Position numbers and translations under genes: made by a program. 64,000 nucleotides of DNA from the NCBI RefSeq assembly GCF_000009265.1, contig NC_008380.1:129501-193500 (forward strand). Reading direction: 5' to 3'. Positions 46,722 through 57,171 of this stretch are shown piece by piece (position 1 is the first letter of the stretch; each line of letters begins with the position of its first letter). Source of the stretch: Rhizobium johnstonii 3841 (GTDB lineage: Bacteria > Pseudomonadota > Alphaproteobacteria > Rhizobiales > Rhizobiaceae). The notes under the pieces are model-generated. The model was not told the DNA's origin. It did not search any database and worked only from the letters and a program-made list of their open reading frames with translations.

Positions 46722-47210
46722 TCAGGCGACGCAGATCGGAGGCGCAAGGACCTTGCGCATCTCGACGAATGTCGTCCTGGCAAAGCCGGGATGCGCCTTT
46801 TCGGCGGTTCTGCAAAATCCCCAGGCGGCAAAGACGGCGTGGTTGTCGGTGAGTTCGATCCGCGTTTCCAGCCGCAAGGCGGGAAGGTCGAGCGCCGCAG
46901 CGGTCTCCTCGGCAAGTGCCAGCAGCCGTTTGCCGAGGCCCTTGCCCTGCACCTCAGGCAGAACGGCGAGCTTGCCGACATAGAGACAATCGGCCTCCGG
47001 CCGCAGGAAGAGGCAGCCGATCAGTTTTTCGCCGTCGATGGCGACATGACCGATCTCGGTCCCGGCCTTTTCGGCCAGTGATGCCGTCGTCAGCTTGAGC
47101 GCCGAAGATGGCGGGTCGATCCTGCCGTTCATGGAGGCGAAGGCGGAAAGGATGAGCGCCAGCAGTTCGTCCCAGCGCGTGAAAGTCTGATCAAGCGGAA
47201 CAATCCTCAT
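46722..47210 (-). CDS. GNAT family N-acetyltransferase
   Basis: A 162-aa acetyltransferase. The acetyl-CoA site is LYVGKLAVLPEVQGKGLGKRLLALAEE, with QGKGLG as the pyrophosphate loop, and the domain ends in AVFAAWGFCRTAEKAHPGF. The ATG at 47210 overlaps the stop of the moeB-like gene by 4 bp, so it is the third gene of a coupled recF-moeB-GNAT operon. The acceptor is unknown. Confidence 0.88.
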   Translation of the reverse strand: MRIVPLDQTFTRWDELLALILSAFASMNGRIDPPSSALKLTTASLAEKAGTEIGHVAIDGEKLIGCLFLRPEADCLYVGKLAVLPEVQGKGLGKRLLALAEETAAALDLPALRLETRIELTDNHAVFAAWGFCRTAEKAHPGFARTTFVEMRKVLAPPICVA

Positions 47211-48031
47211 CCCGCCTGTCTCTGTGTTGTACGGCGTCGTTTGTAACGGATGGTGTCGAAGCGGGCCGAGAGCGCGTCATAGAGCAGCAGCCGTCCGACC
47301 AGCGGTTCGCCGATGCCGGTGACGAGCTTGATAGCCTCCATCGCCATCATCGTGCCGATGACGCCGGTCAGCGCGCCGATGATGCCGGCCTCGGCGCATG
47401 CAGGAATCAATCCAGCCGGCGGCGCTTCCGGAAACAGGTCACGATATCTAGGGTTGGGCGTTCCGTCCTCAGCCGTTTCATAGGGCTTGAGAACCGTCAG
47501 CGAGCCGTCGAAGCGCCCGACGGCGCCGGTGACGAGCGGAATGCGCGCTTCATCAGCCGCATCGGCGGCGGCATAACGGGTGTCGAAATTGTCGGAGCCA
47601 TCGATCAGCAGATCGAAGCCTGAGAGCTGACGGCGGGCGGCCTCCGGGGAGAAGCGTTCCTCGAAGCGGATCAGTCGGACATGTGGATTGAGCCTGGCGA
47701 TGGCGAAGGCGGCACTCTCGGTCTTCAATTCGCCGATCGTGCCGGAATCATGGATCACCTGGCGCTGCAGGTTCGACAGCGACACCCGGTCGTCGTCGAC
47801 GATACCGAGCGTGCCGACGCCGGCTGCGGCCAGATATTGCAGGACCGGCGCCCCGAGGCCACCGGCGCCGATCACCAGCACGCGGGCGGCTTTCAGTTTC
47901 TGCTGGCCGGCGCCGCCGATCTCGGGCAGCAGGATGTGGCGGTGATACCGCGCGATTTCTTCCGGGCTGAGCGGTTCCATGGCGCCGATGTTATCATGAC
48001 GCCCGACGCCGGGAAAAGCCGCCTCGGTCAT
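47207..48031 (-). CDS. MoeB/ThiF/HesA family adenylyltransferase lacking zinc cysteines
   Basis: An E1-like enzyme that adenylates the C-terminus of a small sulphur carrier such as MoaD or ThiS. The 274-aa protein has the ATP loop VLVIGAGGLGAPVLQYLAAAGVG, with SNLQRQVIH and IDGSDNFDTRY after it, and the CAEAG motif with the sulphur-transfer cysteine. Both CXXC pairs of E. coli MoeB are absent: the first reads Arg-Tyr-Arg-Asp (NPRYRDLF), and the C-terminus ends without a second pair. The ATG at 48031 overlaps the recF TGA. An alternative start at 47980 (MEPLSPEEIARY) fits the usual family N-terminus. MoeB is the best guess. Confidence 0.87.
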   Translation of the reverse strand: MTEAAFPGVGRHDNIGAMEPLSPEEIARYHRHILLPEIGGAGQQKLKAARVLVIGAGGLGAPVLQYLAAAGVGTLGIVDDDRVSLSNLQRQVIHDSGTIGELKTESAAFAIARLNPHVRLIRFEERFSPEAARRQLSGFDLLIDGSDNFDTRYAAADAADEARIPLVTGAVGRFDGSLTVLKPYETAEDGTPNPRYRDLFPEAPPAGLIPACAEAGIIGALTGVIGTMMAMEAIKLVTGIGEPLVGRLLLYDALSARFDTIRYKRRRTTQRQAG

Positions 48032-49152
48032 TCGAACACCCTTCCGTCTGCCACCGTGAAAAACTGCGCCTTGTCGCCGAGTGCTGAAAACATCGCGCGA
48101 TCCGTTCCGGTCATGAAGGCCTGGCCGCCGAGCCCGTCGATAAGGTCGAATAACGCGGCGCGGCGGCCCTCGTCGAGATGGGCCGCGATCTCGTCGAGCA
48201 GCAGGATCGGCGCATGGCCGGTGAGATTGCCGACCAGCCGCGCATGCGCAAGCACCAGGCCGACAAGCAGCGCTTTCTGCTCGCCGGTGGAGCAACGTTC
48301 CGCCTCCATCGCCTTTTCGCGGTGATGCACGATGAGATCGGCCCGGTGTGGTCCCTCGAGCGTGCGCCCTGCGCCGGCATCGCGGTAGCGGCTCTCCGCC
48401 AGCATCGCCGCGTAGTCGTCCTCGAGGTCGACCGAGGGGCGCGAGAACTGACCGTCCATGAAGCCCGAAAGCTGCAGCGATGCCGAAGGGAAGGGCGACG
48501 TTTCGCGGGTTTCCTCGATCAGCCGGGTCAGCAGGCCGAGCATCTCCTGCCGGGCGAGCGCCATGGCGATGCCGAGGCTTGCCATCTGCTCCTCGATGCC
48601 GGCAAGCCAAGAGGGATCGAAGCGCCCTTCATCCAGCAATTTGTTGCGGCTGCGCATGGCGCGTTCGAAATCGCTGGCGCGGCGGCCATGGGCGGGATCG
48701 AGCGACAGCACGAGCCGGTCGAGAAAGCGGCGCCGGTCGGAAGAGGCGCCGGTAAAGAGCCCGTCCATCGCCGGTGTCAGCCAGAGAAGGCGCAGATGGT
48801 CGGTCAGTTCGTCGGCAGTCTTTGCCGTCGTGCCATTGATGCGCAGCTTGCGGGCGGTGGTCTCCTCGCCCGTTTCGATGCCGGTGCCGATCTCGACGTC
48901 GCCCTCCATGCCGTCGAGCGCGGCGAAGATCGAAAAGCCGCCGGCCGCGCCGACGCGGGTAATGTCGCCATAAGCCGCGCGGCGCAGACCACGGCCAGGC
49001 GAAAGCAACGAGACTGCCTCCATGAGATTGGTCTTGCCGGCGCCGTTGTCTCCAGTCAGCACGGCATGCCGACCATCAAGGGCAAGGGCCGCCGCCGCAT
49101 AGTTGCGGAAGTCTGTCAGCTTCAGACGGGAAAGAGAAACCTTGTGCGGCAT
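48028..49152 (-). CDS. recF: DNA replication and repair protein RecF
   Basis: An SMC-like ATPase that directs RecOR to gapped DNA. The 374-aa protein has Walker A TGDNGAGKTNLMEA (residues 33-46), LWLTPAMDGLFTGASSDRRRFLDRL, the ABC signature region SSTGEQKALLVGLVLAH in the form CSTGEQKAL, and Walker B ILLLDEIAAHLDEGRR. Here it is not next to dnaA-dnaN-gyrB but leads an operon with the moeB-like and GNAT genes, with ATGA overlaps at both junctions. Confidence 0.96.
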   Translation of the reverse strand: MPHKVSLSRLKLTDFRNYAAAALALDGRHAVLTGDNGAGKTNLMEAVSLLSPGRGLRRAAYGDITRVGAAGGFSIFAALDGMEGDVEIGTGIETGEETTARKLRINGTTAKTADELTDHLRLLWLTPAMDGLFTGASSDRRRFLDRLVLSLDPAHGRRASDFERAMRSRNKLLDEGRFDPSWLAGIEEQMASLGIAMALARQEMLGLLTRLIEETRETSPFPSASLQLSGFMDGQFSRPSVDLEDDYAAMLAESRYRDAGAGRTLEGPHRADLIVHHREKAMEAERCSTGEQKALLVGLVLAHARLVGNLTGHAPILLLDEIAAHLDEGRRAALFDLIDGLGGQAFMTGTDRAMFSALGDKAQFFTVADGRVFE

Positions 49153-49533
49153 CGAATGTCCGGAATCGTAAAGCGTGACAGCTAAGCCGAAGCGGCGCTG
49201 ATGGCAAGGCTGGCAGCTTTTTGGCCGCGGATCGTGTACCGCCGCTGCTGCCGGACGTCAGGGCGCAGCGGCTGGCACCACAGCCATGGCACTTTCAAAA
49301 TTCGGCTAAAAATACAACCATCGGAGATGGCCTGACATCGCCAAGCCGATCCCGTCGACAGTCATTGCCAATGTCTTCCAGCGCCGGATATTCAAGGTTT
49401 GCCGCCATCCTTTAAGGCTACTGACGTTACGTAAAGCCCAAAAAAAGTTGGTTGAACTTTGCAACTGTAGGGTTGAGTTATCCGATGCAAACGATATGGT
49501 AAACGGACCGTTTACGTATAAGAGAGTGATGAA
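49153..49533. other. Divergent intergenic region recF / XRE regulator
   Basis: These 381 bp hold no convincing gene. The end next to the XRE gene has a TTGAAC box (49452-49457) with a weak -10-like GAGTTA 17 bp later, then the perfect palindrome at 49500-49514. The rest shows nothing I can name. Confidence 0.45.
49500..49514. promoter_or_regulatory. Perfect palindrome upstream of the XRE regulator
   Basis: TAAACGG-A-CCGTTTA, 15 bp, 19 bp before the GTG start of the XRE gene and near the expected transcription start. XRE-type repressors often bind such a site to control themselves. Confidence 0.6.
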
Positions 49534-49899
49534 GTGCCAGATCCGGTTGATATTATCGTCGGTCGCAACGTCAGACAGTTTCGCGCCCTTCGCCGTGTTT
49601 CCCAGCTCGAGCTTGGCGAAGCACTCGGACTGACTTTCCAGCAGATCCAGAAATACGAAAAGGGGGCGAACCGCGTTTCCGCCAGCAAGCTGCATCAGAT
49701 TGCGGTTTTTCTCGACGTCGACATCTCTGCTCTCTTCGAGGGTGCCGGCATGTCGCCATTCGGCAGCCGTGTCGAACTCAGCCCCGACGCCTATGCGCTT
49801 GCGCTGAGCTACGACAAGCTGAACTCACCGGCAGGCAAGGAAGCGGTCAAGACCATCGTCACCCTCATGACGGGCGAATCAGCCGAAACCACCGCCTGA
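49534..49899 (+). CDS. XRE family transcriptional regulator
   Basis: A 121-aa single-domain regulator. The helix-turn-helix spans about residues 12-66 (VGRNVRQFRALRRVSQLELG; LGLTFQQIQKYEKGANRVSAS). It resembles the rhizobial PraR/PhrR-type regulators in the FQQIQKYEKG segment, but the flanks differ, so I do not assign a name. A variable 50-residue C-terminal tail follows. The start is GTG at 49534, preceded by AGAGAGTGA. The perfect palindrome just upstream suggests autoregulation. Confidence 0.85.
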   Translation: MPDPVDIIVGRNVRQFRALRRVSQLELGEALGLTFQQIQKYEKGANRVSASKLHQIAVFLDVDISALFEGAGMSPFGSRVELSPDAYALALSYDKLNSPAGKEAVKTIVTLMTGESAETTA

Positions 49900-50057
49900 T
49901 TCCATCGCAGCAATCACGGTTCCCACGGAAAGCACGACCTATTCAAGGTCTGGATGATTTCCGGACACCCGCGGGCGTGCAGCGGTATTGGGGGATGAAG
50001 TGCATCAGCACAAAGACCGGAAGCAGGCCGCCTGATTGAGGTTCGATGCCGCGCGCT

Positions 50058-50258
50058 TCAGTGAAGCTCGCATTCGTGCAGCGCCATCAGCAGATCGTCC
50101 TGCGTCTGGTGGCCGGCATGATAGAGGTCGATCGCAATGCTGGCGATGGAAAGGCCTTGCTGACTGCGAAGCTTGATGTTGCGCTCGGCGCACCATGTGT
50201 AGATGGCGCCGGCGAGAACGTCGACGTCTTCGGACTGAGATGAAAAGGCTGGCGCCAT
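50058..50258 (-). CDS. Small hypothetical protein
   Basis: A 66-aa protein that I do not recognise. It starts at the ATG at 50258 (MAPAFSSQSEDVDVLAGAIY), with AAGGG about 9 nt upstream on the minus strand, and ends HECELH. The sequence has natural composition and predicted helices (VDVLAGAIYTWCAERNIKL; GLSIASIAIDLYHAG), with no signal peptide. It is isolated, convergent with the XRE gene. Probably real but unproven. Confidence 0.6.
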   Translation of the reverse strand: MAPAFSSQSEDVDVLAGAIYTWCAERNIKLRSQQGLSIASIAIDLYHAGHQTQDDLLMALHECELH

Positions 50259-50320
50259 GGCTGATACCCTTGGTTTGTTTGTTCCCGCTAGCGCTAAGGA
50301 CGCTCTATCACTTTGATTTG

Positions 50321-50363
50321 GTGCATGACCCCGAAATCGATTCCGGCTCCCGGGGTCATGCAC
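50321..50363. repeat. Palindromic repeat, GCATGACCCC type
   Basis: The perfect 12-bp inverted repeat GTGCATGACCCC (50321-50332) and GGGGTCATGCAC (50352-50363) with a 19-nt loop. It directly follows a fragment of the family B repeat (GCTAAGGACGCTCTATCACTT), so the unit is a mosaic. Confidence 0.7.
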
Positions 50364-50511
50364 TGACGGCAGAGACTGAATTCATTTGGAAAACTTGCAA
50401 GCGGCATCATCTGGCTGCGTTAACGCAAGTCGTCGTCCCGCCCGCTGCCGTATCGATCCGGGACAGATTCGCCGGCATGGACGGCGAATGTCGCAAATCA
50501 AGATTCTTAAA

Positions 50512-50545
50512 ACAAAAAAGCCGGAGACGTTTCCGTCCCGGCTTT
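50512..50545 (-). terminator. dnaJ terminator
   Basis: AAAGCCGG (50517-50524) and CCGGCTTT (50538-50545) with additional GACG/CGTC pairing inside. On the minus strand TTTTTTGTTTT follows. It lies 25 bp after the dnaJ stop codon. Confidence 0.87.
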
Positions 50546-50569
50546 CGTAATGGGCATGTCGATTGCGGC

Positions 50570-51697
50570 TCAGCCTTCGAAGAATTCCTTCATGCGGGCA
50601 AAGAAGCCCGTCGATTCGGGATTGTTCTCCTTGGAGGAAAGCTGCTCGAATTCCTGAAGCAATTCGCGCTGGCGCTTGGTGAGCTTTTGCGGCGTCTCGA
50701 TCTGGATCTGGATGTAGAGGTCGCCCGTCTGCACCGAACGCAGCACCGGCATGCCCTTGCCCTTGAGGCGGAACTGTTTGCCGACCTGGGTGCCCTCGGG
50801 CACGGTGACGCGCGACTTGGTGCCGTCGAGCGTCGCCACGTCGAAGGTGCCGCCGAGCGCGGCCGTCGTCATCGAGATCGGAACGGCGCAATAGAGATCG
50901 GCTCCGTCGCGCTGGTAGAATTCATGCGGTTTGACGGACAGGAAGATATAGAGGTCGCCTGCCGGTCCGCCACGGGCGCCGGCCTCGCCTTCGCCCTGCA
51001 GCCGGATGCGGGTGCCGTCCTCGATGCCGGCGGGAATATTGACCGAGAGCGAACGCTCTTCCGTCACCCGGCCCTGGCCGTGGCACTTCGGGCACGGATC
51101 GGGAATGATCTGGCCGCGGCCGTGGCAGGTCGGGCAGGTCCGTTCGATCGAGAAGAAGCCCTGTGCCGCGCGCACGCGCCCCGTTCCCTGGCAGGTGCCG
51201 CAGTTCTTCGGCTGCGTGCCGGGCTTGGCGCCTGAACCCGAACAGACGTCGCAGGTGATCGACGTCGGAACGCGGATCTGCGCCGTCTTGCCGGAGAAAG
51301 ACTCTTCCAGCGTTATTTCCATATTGTAGCGAAGATCGGCGCCACGTTCGCGGCCGCCCGACGAGCGCTGGCGCGCGCGCCCTCCACCCATCATCTCGCC
51401 GAAGATATCTTCGAAAATATCGGAGAAACCGCCGCCGGCAAATCCGCCGCCGCCGCCGCCCATGCCGCCATGCTCGAAGGCCGCATGACCATACCGATCA
51501 TAGGCCGCCCGCTTCTGCGGGTCCTTGAGCATCTCGTAGGCTTCGTTGATTTCCTTGAACTTCCGCTCGGCGTCCTTGTCATCCGGGTTCTTGTCCGGAT
51601 GGTATTTCATCGCCAGTTTGCGAAAGGCGCTCTTCAGCTCTTTCTCGTCCGCCGACTTGGCTACACCCAGAGTTTCGTAAAAGTCCGCTTTTGCCAT
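50570..51697 (-). CDS. dnaJ: Chaperone protein DnaJ
   Basis: Co-chaperone that stimulates the DnaK ATPase and binds unfolded clients. The 375-aa protein has the J domain with HPD ([10 protein letters not shown], about residues 31-40), a Gly/Phe-rich region ([19 protein letters not shown]), four zinc-binding CXXCXGXG repeats ([32 protein letters not shown]) and the C-terminal client-binding domains. It follows dnaK by 85 bp and ends at its own terminator. Confidence 0.97.
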   Translation of the reverse strand: MAKADFYETLGVAKSADEKELKSAFRKLAMKYHPDKNPDDKDAERKFKEINEAYEMLKDPQKRAAYDRYGHAAFEHGGMGGGGGGFAGGGFSDIFEDIFGEMMGGGRARQRSSGGRERGADLRYNMEITLEESFSGKTAQIRVPTSITCDVCSGSGAKPGTQPKNCGTCQGTGRVRAAQGFFSIERTCPTCHGRGQIIPDPCPKCHGQGRVTEERSLSVNIPAGIEDGTRIRLQGEGEAGARGGPAGDLYIFLSVKPHEFYQRDGADLYCAVPISMTTAALGGTFDVATLDGTKSRVTVPEGTQVGKQFRLKGKGMPVLRSVQTGDLYIQIQIETPQKLTKRQRELLQEFEQLSSKENNPESTGFFARMKEFFEG

Positions 51698-51782
51698 TAA
51701 GGATTAAACCCCGGAAATGGATTTCCGGCTGCCATGGTGAGCAGCCGGATCAGATGTTGAAGCATAACCACGCCGTCGCGGA

Positions 51783-53699
<1,917 letters not shown>

Positions 53700-54035
53700 G
53701 TCATTCTCTCCTTGAAGCAAGCTGTCGGAACCCCGAGAAGGCATTTCCCTGACAGCCCCTTACGGGATGGGTCTACTTGAGATTACGCAATCGTGATTGC
53801 GGTGATGCGGCGTATATAAGGAGCGGTTTTCTGGACTGCAAGGCGAGAAATGGCCCGGAATCCAGCAAAACGAATGTGTTGCGTTCAATTTTTACAGTAG
53901 CCGGGAAAGAGGTCGCCCCATCTCCGGAAAGCGGTCGTTTTTTAGGGCATGTTGCGCAAAAGTGCGAGGCGCGAATCTGAAAGATTGCGGCGCGCTTAAG
54001 AGCATCGGGCTTGTGCCGGGCATGCAGCAAAGATC
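53700..54035. other. 336-bp region between dnaK and the penicillin-binding protein
   Basis: No gene is seen. It contains the dnaK leader of about 105 nt, a heat-shock-like promoter at 53813-53842 and, near 53945-53980, a sequence resembling part of a family C repeat (GCATGTTGCGCAAAAGTG). Confidence 0.5.
53813..53842 (-). promoter_or_regulatory. RpoH-type (heat shock) promoter of dnaK
   Basis: On the minus strand, CTTGCA (53842-53837) and CCTTATATA (53821-53813) are separated by 15 bp. This fits the alphaproteobacterial heat-shock promoter (CTTG near -35, CCNNATNT-like near -10). It would start transcription about 105 nt before the dnaK ATG. Confidence 0.6.
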
Positions 54036-56372
54036 TCACTGGCCCATGATCAGATCGAGCAGCGTCGTGCGCCGCGGCTGGACGGAAGAGGTGGTCTGCG
54101 CGCCCCCGACATCGCCGGGCGGCACCATGCCCTCATAGCCAGAACCGCCGCCTTCGGCAATGTCTGCGGGCGGAACCGGGCCGCTGCCGGAGGTCGCCGC
54201 CTGCTGCCGGACAGGTGCTTGCGGATAGCGGTTTGCATTGTCGTTGCCGCCGAAGACGCCGGAAATGATACCGCCGATCGTCGATGGCGGCGCCTCCGCC
54301 GTCATCGGTTGCCCGCTGCCCAACTGCCCATTACCCGGTGCCTCAGCCATCGGCTGACCGTTGTTCGGATCGGCGATCAACTGGCCGTTGCCGAAGAGCG
54401 GCGCCGGCGAAAGACCCTTGTGGGCGGCGATCATGAATTCCTTCCAGGCTTTGGCGGGCAAGCCGCCGCCGGTCACTTTCTTCATCGGCTTGCCGTCGTC
54501 ATTGCCGAACCAGACACCCGTGGTGAGGTTGCTGGTGAAGCCGACGAAGAGCGCGTCGCGCGAATTCTGCGTCGTGCCGGTCTTTCCCGCCGCCTGCCAG
54601 CCGGGGATCTTGGCGCTCTTGCCCGTGCCGTTGTCGATGACGCCCATCATCATCGCATCCATTTCGGCGGCGATCTGCTCGGACAGCACGCGCGGCGGGC
54701 TGTCATAGGTATTTTCGTAGAGAACCTTGCCTTCGGCCGTCGTCACCCGGCGGATGACGTGCGGCGTCGCCTTGTAGCCGCCGTTCATGAAGGCGGCATA
54801 GGAGGCGGTGAGTTCCATCAGCGAAACCTCGGACGTGCCGAGCGCGATCGAGGCGTTCGGCTGCAGCTCGCTTTCGATGCCGAGCCGGTGGGCAAGCTTG
54901 ATCACCTGATCCGGCCCGTCATACATCACCAGCTGGGCGGCCACGGTGTTCAGCGACTTGGCAAGCGCAGTCGCCAGCGTCACTTCGCCATTGTATTTCT
55001 TCTCGTAATTCTCGGGCGTCCAGTCGCCGATCCGGATCGGCGCGTCGTTGAACACTGAATAGGGCGTCAGCCCCTTTTCGAGTGCTGCGGCATAGACGAA
55101 GGGCTTGAACGAGGAACCCGGCTGGCGTTTGGCCTTGACGGCGCGGTTGAACTGGCTCGTCGCATAGTCCCTGCCGCCGACGAGCGCTCGGATCGCGCCG
55201 GTGCCGTCGATCGAGACGAGGGCGGCCTGCGAGGCGTCGAGCTTGCCGCCCTCCTTGTCGAGTATGTCGACCAGCGATTGCTCGGCCTTCTTTTCCAGCG
55301 ACTTGTCGATGGTCGTATCGACGATGACATCTTCCTTGACGTCGCCGATCAGACCCGGCAGCTCGTCCATCACCATGTCTGCGACATAGTGCCCGGCGCC
55401 GGACCAGTAGCTCTTGGCCGAAGCCGGGGTCTGCGACATCGCCGTCTTGACCTCGGAATCGGTGATGAAACCCTGTTCGCGCATCGCCGCGAGCACGAGC
55501 TGGGCGCGTGCATTCGCAGCTTCCGCATCGCGGGCCGGCGAAAGCCGCGACGGCGCCTTGAGCAGGCCGGCCAGCACAGCGGCCTCGCCGAGGTTTACGT
55601 CACGCGCCGATTTGTTGAAGTAGCGGCGCGAGGCTGCCTCGACGCCATAGGCGTTCGATCCGAAGAACACCCGGTTGAGATACATGGCAAGGATCTGGTC
55701 CTTGGTGTATTTCTGCTCCAGCCAGAGCGAGAGCAGCACCTCCTGCACCTTGCGTTCCAGCGTTCTTTCAGGCGAGAGGAAGAGGTTTTTGGCAAGCTGC
55801 TGCGTGAGCGTCGAGCCCCCCTGGACCATGTGGCCAGCCGTGAGATTGGTCACGATAGCCCGGCCGAGGCCGAGCGGATCGACGCCGAAATGCGAATAGA
55901 AACGTCGATCCTCGATTGCGATGACGGCTTCTGGAATATAGGGCGACATGTTTTCGAGCGACAGCGCCTCGCCGCCGGTGGCTCCGCGATTGGCAATGAC
56001 GCTGCCGTCGACAGCGGTGATCTTGACGTTCGGCGGCCGCTCCGGGATCGCCCATGTGCTGGCGCTCGGCATGCGAGAGCCATAATAGACCACGAGCCCG
56101 GCAACGCCGATGCCGGCCCAGATGAAAAGCACGACGCACCAGTAGATCACGCGGCGCATGAAGCCGAAAAACCCGCCGCCTTCACGCTCCGGCGGCTCGC
56201 GCCGCCGTCGGGGGGCGGCGCGCTGCGGCGGGGGTTTCGAGCCGCCGCGGCGCTGAGATCGGCCTCCGGCGATGCGATCGTCGGCATCGAGCGAGAATTC
56301 GTCATCGTCGCGCGCCGGGCGGCCGCTGAAGGAGGGTTCTATTCTGTCGCCTGATCTGCCTCTGCCTGCCAT
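54036..56372 (-). CDS. Class A penicillin-binding protein (PBP1)
   Basis: A bifunctional peptidoglycan synthase in the inner membrane. The 778-aa protein has a disordered basic cytoplasmic N-terminus, a single membrane helix (VIYWCVVLFIWAGIGVAGLVVYY), a GT51 glycosyltransferase domain (catalytic Glu in IAIEDRRFYSHFGVD; GGSTLTQQLAKNLFL) and a transpeptidase domain with SxxK (GSSFK), SxN (SLN) and KTGT. A Pro/Gly/Gln-rich C-terminal tail of about 120 aa is repetitive (GNGQLI, GNGQLG). The start is uncertain between 56372 (MAGRGRSGD) and 56393; neither has a strong ribosome binding site. Confidence 0.94.
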   Translation of the reverse strand: MAGRGRSGDRIEPSFSGRPARDDDEFSLDADDRIAGGRSQRRGGSKPPPQRAAPRRRREPPEREGGGFFGFMRRVIYWCVVLFIWAGIGVAGLVVYYGSRMPSASTWAIPERPPNVKITAVDGSVIANRGATGGEALSLENMSPYIPEAVIAIEDRRFYSHFGVDPLGLGRAIVTNLTAGHMVQGGSTLTQQLAKNLFLSPERTLERKVQEVLLSLWLEQKYTKDQILAMYLNRVFFGSNAYGVEAASRRYFNKSARDVNLGEAAVLAGLLKAPSRLSPARDAEAANARAQLVLAAMREQGFITDSEVKTAMSQTPASAKSYWSGAGHYVADMVMDELPGLIGDVKEDVIVDTTIDKSLEKKAEQSLVDILDKEGGKLDASQAALVSIDGTGAIRALVGGRDYATSQFNRAVKAKRQPGSSFKPFVYAAALEKGLTPYSVFNDAPIRIGDWTPENYEKKYNGEVTLATALAKSLNTVAAQLVMYDGPDQVIKLAHRLGIESELQPNASIALGTSEVSLMELTASYAAFMNGGYKATPHVIRRVTTAEGKVLYENTYDSPPRVLSEQIAAEMDAMMMGVIDNGTGKSAKIPGWQAAGKTGTTQNSRDALFVGFTSNLTTGVWFGNDDGKPMKKVTGGGLPAKAWKEFMIAAHKGLSPAPLFGNGQLIADPNNGQPMAEAPGNGQLGSGQPMTAEAPPSTIGGIISGVFGGNDNANRYPQAPVRQQAATSGSGPVPPADIAEGGGSGYEGMVPPGDVGGAQTTSSVQPRRTTLLDLIMGQ

Positions 56373-56433
56373 CGCGGACCGGTCACACCCCATGTTCGAT
56401 CGCGAAGTCAGCTTCGCATAACGGCGCTCTTCT

Positions 56434-56485
56434 GCAGCGCCGCGCGTCTTTTCAGGCGCGCAAAGGACGCTGGAGCACTTTGAGT
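56434..56485. repeat. RIME-like repeat, family B, half copy
   Basis: CAGCGCCGCGCGTCTTTTCA followed by GGCGCGCAAAGGACGCTGGAG: only the first palindrome of the family B unit. Confidence 0.7.
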
Positions 56486-56582
56486 GCCGCCGTGATCATC
56501 CGACTGAACTGTAAATGCGGCGATTTAACGGGGTATTAATAATGGAAAGTAAAGCAGATCACGCCGGGCGACAGCTTGGCCT

Positions 56583-56804
56583 TCAGAACTGCCGGGCCTC
56601 GTAATCGTCGAGCGTTTCCGGGTCCTGCTTATATTCCCACTCGCCCAGATGAAAGCGGCGCCAGATCTGACCGGAAGGGTTGAGGTTCGCCCCATCGGTA
56701 AGGCGTACTGGCAGGATCGGATTGTGTTTATGCCAAACGGTAACATCTATGGCGGCTGCCCGAGGGGCAAAAAGCCCGAGGAAAGCCAGGTAGTCTTGCG
56801 TCAT
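56583..56804 (-). CDS. Small hypothetical protein
   Basis: A 73-aa protein, not recognised. It reads MTQDYLAFLGLFAPRAAAID and ends DPETLDDYEARQF, with a Trp-rich middle (IWRRFHLGEWEYKQ). Natural amino-acid composition and GAGG about 11 nt upstream of the ATG support a real gene, but there is no family match from memory, and the region around it is repeat-rich. Confidence 0.45.
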   Translation of the reverse strand: MTQDYLAFLGLFAPRAAAIDVTVWHKHNPILPVRLTDGANLNPSGQIWRRFHLGEWEYKQDPETLDDYEARQF

Positions 56805-57040
56805 CAGGGTCCAGCCTCGAACGGATTAAGATCAATCCGCAACTTCACAAAAGTGCAATAAACAATCCCGCAAGACAAGAGCTTCGCGATGGCCTCACAT
56901 CAAATTGTCGGTGACCGCATTCGAGGACCGATGCTTCCTCGGCGGCTCTTATCTTGCGCTCACCGGCCAATTCGCACGCTCATGAAAAAAAGACCTGAAG
57001 TGCGTCACGTGAATCACGGGTGATACGACGCATTTTTAGT

Positions 57041-57139
57041 GCCGCGCGTCTTTTCGAGAGACATAAAAAAGGCTGTAACACATTGAATTGCCGCATAGTG
57101 TCTCCTCAAATCGGCTCTGCTTCAAGGAATTATGCAGCA
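57041..57139. repeat. RIME-like repeat, family B, diverged copy left of the sRNA candidate
   Basis: GTGCCGCGCGTCTTTTCGAG through GGCTGTAACACATTGAATTG to CAAGGAATTATGCAGCAG. It is full length but more diverged than the others. Confidence 0.7.
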
Positions 57140-57171
57140 GGCGGAACCAATAGGCCTCGCGATTGTTTATG

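Larger units (their letters stand above)
50259..50569. other. 311-bp intergenic region with repeat and dnaJ terminator
   Basis: Between the 66-aa gene and dnaJ. It holds a partial family B motif (about 50288-50320), a family C-type palindrome (50321-50363) and the dnaJ terminator (50512-50545). No gene is seen. Confidence 0.5.
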
